Shown piece by piece: positions 16,035-23,502 of a stretch of 26,894 bases of DNA (position 1 is the stretch's first letter; each line of letters opens with the position of its first letter). The position numbers and the translations under genes were made by a program. The stretch lies in the NCBI GenBank assembly GCA_964424945.1, contig CAYRLB010000031.1:1-26894 (forward strand), given 5' to 3'. This DNA comes from WHSP01 sp964424945 (GTDB lineage Bacteria > Gemmatimonadota > Gemmatimonadetes > Longimicrobiales > Longimicrobiaceae). Below the pieces are notes generated by a model. That model did not search any database and had not been told where the DNA came from. It was given only the letters and a program-made list of their open reading frames with translations.

Positions 16035-16280
16035 TCAGGCCCGAACCTCTTCCTGATCCCACGCCCCCGGTTCGTTGGGAATGCCACGAATCCGGAGCTG
16101 CCCCGGCTTCGCCGTAGGCGCGGCGATCACATCCCGAACGAGCGCCTTGGTTCGGACCCAGCCATCCCTCCACTCTTCCGTCCATACCTCATCGGTCGCA
16201 TCGAGATACATGAGACGGCAGATGCGGTCATCCACGAAGCGGGGTCCAGCCAGGATCTGAGCGGGTGCTGATTGGGCCAT
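16035..16280 (-). CDS. Hypothetical protein, 81 residues
   Basis: I do not recognise a family. The product is soluble-looking, rich in charged and aromatic residues (VDDRICRLMYLDATDEVW, then TEEWRDGWVRTKALVRDVI), with one cysteine (C21) and no signal or membrane segment. The coding call rests on the start: ATG 16278-16280 is preceded by GGAGGAG at a good distance, within the sequence AAGGAGGAGCACGCCC. The next gene upstream (16362-16673) ends 81 bases before it on the same strand, so the two may share a transcript. The strand and start are well supported; the function is unknown. Confidence 0.62.
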   Translation of the reverse strand: MAQSAPAQILAGPRFVDDRICRLMYLDATDEVWTEEWRDGWVRTKALVRDVIAAPTAKPGQLRIRGIPNEPGAWDQEEVRA

Positions 16281-16361
16281 GGGCGTGCTCCTCCTTCTGG
16301 TGAGCGTCCTCTCCGACGCCATCGGGGGCGGCATCGGAGCTCTCTTCCGTCGGGCTTCGGG

Positions 16362-16673
16362 TCAGGCTACGGCTTCGTCAGGGCGCAGGTTGTACTCGGC
16401 GGCCGCATCATCGAGAATCCGCTGGCCGATCCGCTTGCAACCGCTCCCGACACCATCCGAGCAGACGAGGGGTACGGCGTGACTCCAGTTCCGGCCATCG
16501 TCCGCCGGATGGGCAAGGAGCCGCACCGGGCCGACGAAGCGGCAGGAGTGGCAATGCCCGTAATCCTCGAGCCGCTTGTTGAGCAGGTCGAGAAGAGCGA
16601 CAGACGTCACCAGCTTCCGCTTTACCGGCCGCGGAGCATTGTTCAGGGGCTCGGCTTCCTTGCGGGTCATCAT
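16362..16673 (-). CDS. Hypothetical protein with four-cysteine pattern, 103 residues
   Basis: No family recognised. The sequence has a basic N-terminal third (RKEAEPLNNAPRPVKRK), a helix (LVTSVALLDLLNKRLEDY), then GHCHSC, a 26-residue spacer containing two further histidines and a tryptophan, and CSDGVGSGC. The arrangement C-x2-C-x26-C-x7-C could bind a zinc ion or an iron-sulfur cluster, which is inference. The frame is closed upstream by a TGA two codons before the ATG at 16671-16673, so the start is either that ATG or the next one at 16668-16670; the ribosome site is weak. It has no signal peptide. lysC ends 158 bases upstream on the same strand. Confidence 0.55.
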   Translation of the reverse strand: MMTRKEAEPLNNAPRPVKRKLVTSVALLDLLNKRLEDYGHCHSCRFVGPVRLLAHPADDGRNWSHAVPLVCSDGVGSGCKRIGQRILDDAAAEYNLRPDEAVA

Positions 16674-16830
16674 CGGTCAGTCCATGAGGAGTGCGTACAA
16701 CACCCTTTCGGCCGCGGTCGACAAGGTCCTCCGCGGAAGCATCTCGCGCCCCCCAGAGTCGGCTGGGCGGGCCCGCCACCGGCATTCTGACCGAACCCCG
16801 GAGGCGGACGCAAGAGCTGCTCCGCCCAGG

Positions 16831-18189
16831 TCAGCCAGCCGGGAAGAAGGTACCGTGCAACCTCTTCACCGCTTCGTTCGCCTCCTGCTCGTTGACGACG
16901 AAGGTGAGGTTGATGCTCGACGCCCCCTGCGAGATCAGGACGACGTTGATGTCGGCGATCGTCCCGAAGACTTTGGCAGCGACGCCCGGCAGGTCCCCGA
17001 TCCCCTCGCCCACAACGCAGACGATCGCGTTGCCGTGCGATACCCTGACCGTCCCGAGCTCCTCGAGATCCCTGAGGATCGCCGGAAGGCGCCGCGTATC
17101 CTCGACCGAGAGGGAGACGCTGACCTCCGAGGTCGAGACGACATCGACCCCGGTGCGATGGAGGTCAAAAATATCGAAGAGTGATTTCAGGAAGCCGTAC
17201 GCGCCGAGCATCCGCGTCGATGTCACCTGGACGAGACTGACGCCCGGCTTGTGCGCGATAGCCTTGACCCCTGCTACCGAGGGTGCGGGCTCATCGTTGA
17301 TCAGCGTCCCGGGATGCTCAGGCTGGCGCGAGTTGCAGACGCGCACGGGGATCCCGGTCTCGACCGCCGGCTTGATCGTCTTCGGATGCAGGACCTTTGC
17401 ACCGAAGAAGGCGAGCTCCGCCGCCTCGGCATACGAGAGGCGGGCGAGCGGGCGAGCGTCCGACACGACCCTGGGATCGGCGGTCAGGAAGCCCGTCACG
17501 TCCGTCCAGATCTGGATCTCCGTGGCTTCCAGAGCGGCGCCGAAAACCGCGGCCGAATAGTCGGAGCCACCCCGTCCAAGGGTGGTGGTCGCACCGCTGG
17601 CAGCCGAGGCGATGAACCCGCCGAGCACCGGAACGAAGCCCTGTTCGATGAGCGGCAGGAGTTCGGCACGCGTCTGTTCGCGAGTGGCGCCCGGAACCGG
17701 TACGGCGGCGGTATGGTCATCGTCGGTCAGGATGCAGCGCCTCGCATCGACATTCCTTGCATCGATCCCCGATGATCGAAGCACGGCCGCCGTCAGCCCC
17801 GAGGAAAGCCGCTCCCCGTAGGACACGATTTCATCCTGGAGGGGCAGCCTGGTACCCGGATGCGACCGGATGATGCGGAGGAGGTTCCGGATCTCATCGC
17901 GCGCATCGGCGATGGTGTGATGGATGACCGCAGCCTCCCGCTCGTCGAGCAGCTCATCGGCGATCGCGATGTGACGATCGAGGTGGGGCTCGATCAGAGC
18001 GATCGCAGCGTCCGGATCCCCCTGCGAGGAGAGCCTGACCCCCTGGAGCAGCGAGTCTGTAACGCCGCGGAGAGCGGAGACCACCACCACCGGCTGACGA
18101 TCGAGCCTGTCCCGCACAATAGCGGCGAGCCGGCTGAGCGCCGCGGCATCTTCGACAGAGCTACCGCCGAACTTCATCACCATCGACAT
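16831..18189 (-). CDS. lysC: Aspartate kinase
   Basis: Aspartokinase phosphorylates aspartate, the first step toward lysine, threonine, methionine and diaminopimelate. The 452-residue monofunctional form shows the nucleotide-binding KFGGSSV (residues 6-12), VVVVSALRGVTDSLL, the substrate segment LPLQDEIVSYGERLSS, and TTTLGRGGSDYSA. Two C-terminal ACT domains follow (from about residue 300, VSLVQVTSTRMLGAYGFL, and again VCVVGEGIGDLPGVAAKVF), so feedback regulation by an end-product amino acid is likely. The start ATG at 18187-18189 has GGAG eight bases upstream; two further in-frame ATGs follow within four codons. The long homology-free extension upstream in the same frame is leader. No homoserine dehydrogenase is fused. 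A predicted promoter and GC-rich hairpin lie in the 240-base gap upstream. Confidence 0.95.
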   Translation of the reverse strand: MSMVMKFGGSSVEDAAALSRLAAIVRDRLDRQPVVVVSALRGVTDSLLQGVRLSSQGDPDAAIALIEPHLDRHIAIADELLDEREAAVIHHTIADARDEIRNLLRIIRSHPGTRLPLQDEIVSYGERLSSGLTAAVLRSSGIDARNVDARRCILTDDDHTAAVPVPGATREQTRAELLPLIEQGFVPVLGGFIASAASGATTTLGRGGSDYSAAVFGAALEATEIQIWTDVTGFLTADPRVVSDARPLARLSYAEAAELAFFGAKVLHPKTIKPAVETGIPVRVCNSRQPEHPGTLINDEPAPSVAGVKAIAHKPGVSLVQVTSTRMLGAYGFLKSLFDIFDLHRTGVDVVSTSEVSVSLSVEDTRRLPAILRDLEELGTVRVSHGNAIVCVVGEGIGDLPGVAAKVFGTIADINVVLISQGASSINLTFVVNEQEANEAVKRLHGTFFPAG

Positions 18190-18286
18190 CGTGACTGCTC
18201 CAAAGCGGATGGCACGAAGGCCACCCGGCTGCTGCGAATGGACGAAATGAGGGGATCCGAAACGAACCCGGGGAGTCGGAACCGGC

Positions 18287-18319
18287 GCGGATAGGGGGCG
18301 ATTGGCCCGCCCGATCCGC
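18287..18319 (-). other. GC-rich hairpin in the lysC leader
   Basis: GCGGAT (18287-18292) pairs with ATCCGC (18314-18319), and inside it GGGCG (18296-18300) pairs with CGCCC (18308-18312), giving 11 bp with a small asymmetric internal loop. It lies just downstream of the predicted transcription start and about 100 bases before the lysC ATG. No T-tract follows, so a termination role is not shown. Confidence 0.4.
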
Positions 18320-18337
18320 AGCCCGTCACGAAGCGAT

Positions 18338-18365
18338 AAAGTAGCTGACGTCAGAACGGTCGCAA
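18338..18365 (-). promoter_or_regulatory. Putative lysC promoter
   Basis: On the - strand TTGCGA (18360-18365) and TACTTT (18338-18343) are spaced by 16 bases in the 240-base gap after the cysteine synthase stop. The -10 match is only partial. The spacing and location support it weakly. Confidence 0.3.
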
Positions 18366-18429
18366 GAAATCCGCGTGGTCCGAGGGCCGACCTCGCTATG
18401 CCCTCCACGGCAGCGGCGCCGACTTTGGA

Positions 18430-19347
18430 TCAGAGGTCGTCGTTCGCCACCGGAAAGAGTCCCGTGGTGAGATAGCGCGCGCCGCTGTCCGGGGCGATCG
18501 TCACGACCCTCTTTCCAGGACCGAGTTCGCGCGCGAGCTCGAGTGCCGCCCAGATCATTCCTCCGCTGCTCATCCCGACGAACAATCCCTCTTCACGGGC
18601 GAGCCGGCGTGCCAGCGGGAAGGCATCCTCCTCCCAGATCTTCACTACGCCGTCGAGCAGCGATCGATCGAGGTTCGCCGGGATGAAGCCCGGGCCCATG
18701 CCCTGAAATCTGTGCTGGCCGCGCTCCTCACCGTGCAGCACCGCAGACCGACCCGGTTCCACCGCGATGACTCTGATGGAAGGATCGCGCTCCTTCAGGT
18801 ATCGACCGACCCCCGAAATCGTTCCTCCCGTCCCGGTGCCATAAACGAAGGCATCGACCTTCCCGCCCATGTCCTGCCAGATCTCTGCGCCCGTCGTCCG
18901 GTAGTGGATCTCCGGATTTGCAGGGTTGTCGAACTGGTTCGGGAGGAAGGCGCCGGTCCGGTCACGGATCCGCTCCGCCTCCTCGATCGCGGCGATCATT
19001 CGCCGCTCAGGATCGGTGAGGACGAGCTCCGCACCGTAGGCGGCCAGCGTAATCTTCCGCTCCTCGCTCATCTGGGCGGGAAGACAGAGGATCAGATGAT
19101 AGCCGCGCGCGGCGGCCACCTGGGCGAGGCCGATCCCGGTATTGCCCGACGTCGGTTCGACGATCGTTCCGCCCGGCTTGAGGAGACCGCTGCGCTCCGC
19201 CGCCATCACCATCGCCAGGGCCGTGCGATCCTTGATGGAACCGCCGGGATTCAGCCCCTCTACCTTGACCCACACCTCTGCCATGTCCGCGTCGACGACG
19301 CGTTCCAGCCGGACGAGTGGCGTGTGCCCTATGAACTTGTCGATCAA
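18430..19347 (-). CDS. cysK: Cysteine synthase (O-acetylserine sulfhydrylase)
   Basis: A 305-residue PLP enzyme that makes cysteine from O-acetylserine and sulfide. The PLP lysine is K39 in NPGGSIKDRTA; the substrate loop PTSGNTGIGLA, the QFDNPANPEIHYRTTGAEIW string, the phosphate-binding GTGTGGTISGVGRYLK and EGLFVGMSSGG are all present. IGNTPLVRL, the usual opening, reads IGHTPLVRL here. Sequence features favour CysK over CysM or cystathionine beta-synthase, but the last distinction needs comparison. The start is TTG at 19345-19347, overlapping the OsmC stop as TTGA; no other start keeps the conserved N-terminus. The two genes are therefore probably coupled in translation. Confidence 0.93.
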   Translation of the reverse strand: MIDKFIGHTPLVRLERVVDADMAEVWVKVEGLNPGGSIKDRTALAMVMAAERSGLLKPGGTIVEPTSGNTGIGLAQVAAARGYHLILCLPAQMSEERKITLAAYGAELVLTDPERRMIAAIEEAERIRDRTGAFLPNQFDNPANPEIHYRTTGAEIWQDMGGKVDAFVYGTGTGGTISGVGRYLKERDPSIRVIAVEPGRSAVLHGEERGQHRFQGMGPGFIPANLDRSLLDGVVKIWEEDAFPLARRLAREEGLFVGMSSGGMIWAALELARELGPGKRVVTIAPDSGARYLTTGLFPVANDDL

Positions 19348-19790
19348 TCGAGTGTGGTCGGCGGTTCGACAGGTTGGGCGACCTCGACCGTCCAGCTCAG
19401 GGCGGTGTCGGGAGCGAGGGAACTGGCTACGGAGCAGTACTTCTCGACGGACAGCTCGACGGCACGTTCGACGTGGCGGATGTCGGAACTGGTCGTGACA
19501 CTGAAGCGCATCACCACTTCAGTGAGCCGGCGAGGAGGGGTGTTGGCGCGGGAGAAGTCGACGCGGACGGTGAGGCCCCTGACCGGGGTCCGCCGCTTTT
19601 CGAGAATTTCGACGACGTCGATCGCGGAGCAGGTAGCCAGTGAGACCACGAGACTGTCGACGGGGCTGGGGGCGCTCTCGCGATCGCCGTCCATCAGAAT
19701 CGTCGGCCCGCCCGGGAGCCCGCCTCGATATTTCTTTCCCCCCTCCCAGCTTACGACGATCGGGTGGGGGGACCTGGTACCTTCGAGCAT
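19344..19790 (-). CDS. OsmC family protein
   Basis: A 148-residue OsmC-family protein. Members are thiol-dependent peroxidases that reduce organic hydroperoxides using a pair of cysteines on separate helices. Both are here: C54 in LVVSLATCSAIDVVEILEK and C119 in SVEKYCSVASSL. The order and the short N-terminus resemble the YhfA branch more than Ohr. ATG 19788-19790 is preceded by GGAGG seven bases upstream. The stop overlaps the cysteine synthase start. A small membrane-protein gene ends 61 bases upstream on the same strand. Confidence 0.9.
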   Translation of the reverse strand: MLEGTRSPHPIVVSWEGGKKYRGGLPGGPTILMDGDRESAPSPVDSLVVSLATCSAIDVVEILEKRRTPVRGLTVRVDFSRANTPPRRLTEVVMRFSVTTSSDIRHVERAVELSVEKYCSVASSLAPDTALSWTVEVAQPVEPPTTLD

Positions 19791-19851
19791 ACGATTGCCT
19801 CCGGAGAAACGCCACCTGGGTGGCCATATGAGAGCCCCGGAAGCGGCGTCT

Positions 19852-20022
19852 TCAGATATCGCCGGAACCGGAACGGCTCGCCGTCGCCATAATGCCGATC
19901 CCGATCAGCACGATGACGCCGACCGCGATCCACACCGGTGGCACGGAGATCATGTAGGCCCCCACAGCGAGGCCTAGAACCAGAATGATAAACCCGAGCA
20001 GATATGTCTGCGAGGATGACAT
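19852..20022 (-). CDS. Small two-helix membrane protein, 56 residues
   Basis: A short gene found by reading the - strand between the IMPase and OsmC genes. The product begins MSSSQTYLLGFIILVLGLAV, has a second hydrophobic stretch (VWIAVGVIVLIGIGIMATA) after a Pro-Pro turn, and ends in a short polar tail. It should form a membrane hairpin. ATG 20020-20022 has GGGAGG five bases upstream, one of the best ribosome sites in the window. No family recognised. It may share a transcript with osmC and cysK downstream. Confidence 0.75.
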   Translation of the reverse strand: MSSSQTYLLGFIILVLGLAVGAYMISVPPVWIAVGVIVLIGIGIMATASRSGSGDI

Positions 20023-20129
20023 GCACGCCTCCCGTCGATGCCGGTGCCGAAAAGCCGTTGGACGGCCTCAGACATAGCATGTAGGGTGCCGGCGGGTGCC
20101 CGATCGAAGCGGCTGCACCCCGGCAATGC

Positions 20130-20960
20130 CTACACTTCCGGTGCGTAAAGACCTGTCAGCTCGCGCAGCCAGCGATGCAGATGACCGTTCGTCGCGAGAA
20201 TCCGCCCGCTCTCGAGCGGTCCTTCCGTATCGCCATCCCAACCCGATATCCTGCCGCCGGCTTCAGAGACGAGTAGCACGCCCGCCGCCAGGTCCCAGGA
20301 GGAGAGGCCGATCTCAAAATAACCATCGACCCTTCCGCATGCGACATACGCAAGGTCCAGGGCCGCTGCACCCGCCCTCCGCACGCCATGCGTTCCAGCC
20401 ACCATCTCGGCCACGAGCCGGAAGTAGGGCTCCGTCGCACCCTTCCCATTCTTGAAGGGGAAGCCGGTGGCGAATAGCGAGGCGGAAGGGTCGGTCACAT
20501 CGCTGACGGCAATACGTTCACCATTCAGGAAAGCGCCCCCACCACGGATAGCGTGATACACCTCGCCGAGGAAGGGCGCATGGATCACTCCGACGGCAGG
20601 GCCTTTTGCATCGGCGAAGGCGATGCTGACGCAGGCGAAGGGGTGACCATGGACGAAATTTGTCGTCCCATCGATCGGGTCGACGATCCATCTGCGGCCA
20701 TCGCTCGCAACCGTTGCCGAAAACTCCTCCGCGACGAATGCGTCGGAGGGGAACGCCGAGCCGATATGCGCTTCGATCGCGCGCTCGGACGCCTCGTCGA
20801 CCGCTGTGACGAGATCGGCGCGACCCTTCTCGCGAACATGGTCTGCGCCCCTGCGGCCGAGCAGGATCCCGGCAGCTTCAGACGCTGCCGAAAGCGCGAC
20901 TTCGAGTTCTCGTTCGTAAGTCCGCCGGGGTTCCGATCGCACTTTATCTTCCGTCATCAT
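20130..20960 (-). CDS. Inositol monophosphatase family protein
   Basis: A 276-residue SuhB/IMPase-type phosphatase. Its Mg-binding signature is complete: AEE (E78, E79), WIVDPIDGTTNF (D94, D97) and SSWDLAAG (D223). The family hydrolyses inositol-1-phosphate and related sugar phosphates, and some members act on 3'-phosphoadenosine 5'-phosphate or assist rRNA maturation, so the substrate is open. DLVTAVDEASER near residue 50 is also typical. The start at ATG 20958-20960 shares one base with the TGA of the cytochrome c gene (TGATG), with a second ATG next to it. It is the last gene in the copper/cytochrome cluster and an unexpected partner for it. Confidence 0.93.
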   Translation of the reverse strand: MMTEDKVRSEPRRTYERELEVALSAASEAAGILLGRRGADHVREKGRADLVTAVDEASERAIEAHIGSAFPSDAFVAEEFSATVASDGRRWIVDPIDGTTNFVHGHPFACVSIAFADAKGPAVGVIHAPFLGEVYHAIRGGGAFLNGERIAVSDVTDPSASLFATGFPFKNGKGATEPYFRLVAEMVAGTHGVRRAGAAALDLAYVACGRVDGYFEIGLSSWDLAAGVLLVSEAGGRISGWDGDTEGPLESGRILATNGHLHRWLRELTGLYAPEV

Positions 20961-21367
20961 CAGTATATACCAGCCTCGCGCTGCAGAAATCGGATGTAAT
21001 CGGTGATTGCTTCAATCTGGTCGGCGCTGACGCCCGCTACCGGAGGCATATCTCCGAACGACCAGTGGTGCGCACGGACGCCCCGCTCCACCGCGATCTG
21101 AAAAGCGATATCGGCGTGATGGTTCGGCTCGTAGAAGATATGAACGAGGGGTGGCCCCTGCTCCGTTCCCAGTGCTCGCTCGCCGTGGCAGGTGACGCAG
21201 TTTGCGTTGAAGGCTTCCTCGCCGGCGGAGAAGCGCGCCGGGATCTCCGCGGAGCGTACGGCGGCTTCGATTTCGGCGGTGGTCGGGGCTTCGGCGCCAG
21301 CACCGCTGCACCCGGCAAGCAGCAGCATCCCCAGCCCGATAGCTGCGCGTGAGATCGTGGCGGTCAT
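20960..21367 (-). CDS. Lipoprotein cytochrome c
   Basis: A 135-residue class I c-type cytochrome. It has a lipobox ending LLLAGC (C20), so it is probably anchored to a membrane on the periplasmic side. Heme attachment is CVTCH (C57, C60, H61), and the distal ligand is probably M107 in FGDMPPVAG. The tail DQIEAITDYIRFLQ is the usual C-terminal helix. It would carry electrons to or from a membrane complex; the partner is not shown. The ATG at 21365-21367 overlaps the CopC-CopD stop (ATGA), and its own stop overlaps the IMPase start. Confidence 0.9.
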   Translation of the reverse strand: MTATISRAAIGLGMLLLAGCSGAGAEAPTTAEIEAAVRSAEIPARFSAGEEAFNANCVTCHGERALGTEQGPPLVHIFYEPNHHADIAFQIAVERGVRAHHWSFGDMPPVAGVSADQIEAITDYIRFLQREAGIY

Positions 21368-22839
21368 CGGAAGGATCGCGGGTCGGCGGTCATGCTGGTC
21401 ATGGCTTCTTCATGGGATGGCGGGGGAATGGCGACGAGCGTTGCGGTCGCGGCGACAACCAGCAGAGCGATACACAGCTCCAGCGCCGCTCGCCTGCGGA
21501 AGTGTTCGACCGCGTCAGGATCCTGCTGCCGGCGCGGGAGCCGACGCCAGTTCAGCGCGCCGAGCGCGAACACGCCTGCCGCGACGATCAGTTTCGCCAG
21601 CAGAACGAGCCCATAGCGGGTGTTCAGCAGATCCGACGGTCCGGTAAGCTGAAGATTGGCTGAGAAGGCGCCGGTCATCACAACGAGGCCCCCCGCGATC
21701 AGGGCGAGTGCGGAGAACGCCCGCAGCAGCCGGGGGTAGGTTTCGGCGCGATCCGGTGCCTCGAGCCTGAGGAGCTGCGGAACCCCTGCGACAACGAACA
21801 TCAGAAGGGTCCCCAGCCACGCAGCCGCCGCAAGAATGTGCAAGCTGTCCGCAACAATCGCGAGCAGGCGCAGCCCGCGGACGGACGCGGCGTGACTCGT
21901 CAGCGCCGCCGAACAGACGAGCGCGATTGACGCGACGGAGGCGACCCCGAGCCCGACCGTTCCGGCCCGGAGGCTCAACGCGAGGCCGACAGCAAGGGCC
22001 GCAGCAGCGACACCCTGGAGAATCAGCGCGCTCCCCCAGTCAGACCCGAGGAGCACGCCGATGTTCTGCTGCGAAAGGCCACCCCCGAGAATCGCCTGGG
22101 ACTGCGCCTGCAGCCTCAGTACGATCGAGATCCCCAGCAGGCCGACGGCGCCAAGCCCGACGAATGTCGCGGACCGGACGGCAGACCCCATGAAGCGGCG
22201 CGGGCTCCCGGATCCGGCTGAACCCATCGTCCGGCGCAAGAGCGCGATGAACGTCACGCTACCGATGCTGCCGAGGATTCCGAGGTAGTTGACCCATCGG
22301 ACGAGCACGTAGAGGGGTGACTGCGCGTTGAACTCCCCATCTGGTGGGGCGGGTTGAGCGGCGGCTGCGGAGGGTGGCGCCGCCTCGGGTAGCGGCACGG
22401 TCGCGCCCTCCTCGTCCGGGAGCGTGACGGTGAAGCTGAAGCTCCCCCGCACAGGGTGGCCGTCCCGCCCGACCGCCTGCCAATCGACGCGATAGTTTCC
22501 GGTCCCCAATCCTGCGGGTAGACCAGCCCGCATCTCCCTGGCCGCATCGGACGCCTCGATTGCGCCGATGTCGATCGCACCGGCCGGCCCCGTAAGCGTC
22601 AGGCGGGAAAGGGGCAGATCGATTTCCTCGGTGAACGTGAGGACGATCTCGCGGGGAGCCGCGTCGAGGGAGTCACCCGCTGCCGGCGTGGAACTCAGCA
22701 GACCGAGATGGGCGCTCAGGTCGCGCGGCGCGCCGAACATTACCAGGAGAAGGGCGATCAGGGATAGCCAGGCCGGCCGCGGAATTCGCCTGTCCGATGC
22801 ACTTCGCGGGGGTGCAGTCGTCGGGCTCATCATCCCCAT
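21364..22839 (-). CDS. CopC-CopD fusion (YcnJ-like) copper protein
   Basis: A 491-residue protein joining two copper-resistance domains. After a signal peptide (LSLIALLLVMFGA, cleavage at SAH) the CopC beta-barrel begins with the mature N-terminal His (AHLGLLSSTPAAGDSL), a likely Cu(II) ligand, and ends with VGRDGHPVRGSFSFTV, which supplies another His. A Pro/Ala linker leads to the CopD part, with about eight transmembrane helices (from YVLVRWVNYLGILG to LELCIALLVVAATATLV). Such fusions bind copper outside the membrane and are thought to move it inward, for instance to supply oxidase. The start is uncertain: ATG at 22839, 22833 and 22830 are all in frame and none has a convincing ribosome site. 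First gene of a coupled cluster with cytochrome c and IMPase. Confidence 0.88.
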   Translation of the reverse strand: MGMMSPTTAPPRSASDRRIPRPAWLSLIALLLVMFGAPRDLSAHLGLLSSTPAAGDSLDAAPREIVLTFTEEIDLPLSRLTLTGPAGAIDIGAIEASDAAREMRAGLPAGLGTGNYRVDWQAVGRDGHPVRGSFSFTVTLPDEEGATVPLPEAAPPSAAAAQPAPPDGEFNAQSPLYVLVRWVNYLGILGSIGSVTFIALLRRTMGSAGSGSPRRFMGSAVRSATFVGLGAVGLLGISIVLRLQAQSQAILGGGLSQQNIGVLLGSDWGSALILQGVAAAALAVGLALSLRAGTVGLGVASVASIALVCSAALTSHAASVRGLRLLAIVADSLHILAAAAWLGTLLMFVVAGVPQLLRLEAPDRAETYPRLLRAFSALALIAGGLVVMTGAFSANLQLTGPSDLLNTRYGLVLLAKLIVAAGVFALGALNWRRLPRRQQDPDAVEHFRRRAALELCIALLVVAATATLVAIPPPSHEEAMTSMTADPRSFR

Positions 22840-23015
22840 TTCGGAGTACGCATCATCGGAGATCGATTCAAGCTCCCCTCCGTACGTGACCGGAGAGCGC
22901 GGAAGGGTCGGGAGCAACGTCCGGTGACCGCGGACAAAAGACCATGATGTGGCACCCTGCTTGCCCTCCCGGGAAGCGGTAATCCGGATTCGTCATCTAC
23001 CCTTCTGACCGCGTC

Positions 23016-23423
23016 ATGAGCGAAGAACGGGCTTTAAAGAACGCCATCATCGACGGCTCGAACGTCGCCTACTCCACCGAAGGGGGCACCGCCCGACTCG
23101 CGAACATCCGTCTGGTCATGGCGAAACTTCAGGAGGAAGGCTTCGAGCCGATCGTCTTCGCCGACGCTGCCCTCCGTCATCAGATCGACGATGAGCGGGC
23201 GTATGAAGAGCTCGTCGATGCGGGTACGATCCGTCAGGCTCCGGCCGGGACGGACGCGGACTACTTCATCCTCTCCTTCGCGGAGGAGCTGGACGCGGCA
23301 GTCGTCTCGAATGATCGATTCCGCGACCGGGAGGCCGCATTCCCCGATCTCGGCTCCCGGATGATCCGCTATATGATCGTCAATGACGAGGTCGTGTTCG
23401 AAAAGCGGACCAAGCGCCGGTGA
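23016..23423 (+). CDS. NYN domain protein, Zc3h12a-like ribonuclease
   Basis: A 135-residue stand-alone NYN/PIN-like domain, closest in pattern to the Zc3h12a (Regnase) type. Acidic residues typical of the metal-dependent nuclease centre are visible: D13 in AIIDGSNVAYS, D50 in PIVFADAALRH, D80/D82 in GTDADYFIL, and D100/D104 in VVSNDRFRD. It is soluble, without signal or membrane segments, and ends in a basic tail (KRTKRR) that could contact RNA. ATG 23016 has no strong Shine-Dalgarno. It is a single gene, divergent from the CopC-CopD operon across about 180 bases and convergent with the next gene. RNase activity is a family-based inference. Confidence 0.82.
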   Translation: MSEERALKNAIIDGSNVAYSTEGGTARLANIRLVMAKLQEEGFEPIVFADAALRHQIDDERAYEELVDAGTIRQAPAGTDADYFILSFAEELDAAVVSNDRFRDREAAFPDLGSRMIRYMIVNDEVVFEKRTKRR

Positions 23424-23502
23424 TCGGCGTTCTACCAAGGGTGCCGCCGCGTCAGGCTGCCACAGTGTGTGGGCCGAAGCGAACCGGTGAGAGAGGGAAG
23501 GT

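Noticed and set aside
15285..16271. 328-codon open frame on the + strand opposite the phosphatase operon
   Set aside because: Its composition is that of reverse-complemented coding sequence, and it spans the well-supported phosphatase and 81-residue genes on the other strand.
16803..16826. Inverted repeat GGCGGA/TCCGCC just after the lysC stop as a terminator
   Set aside because: Only 6 bp with a 12-base loop and no T-tract on the lysC strand; too weak to call.
18190..18360. Lysine riboswitch in the lysC leader
   Set aside because: The leader is short and shows only one clear hairpin, not the multi-helix junction with conserved core expected of an L-box.
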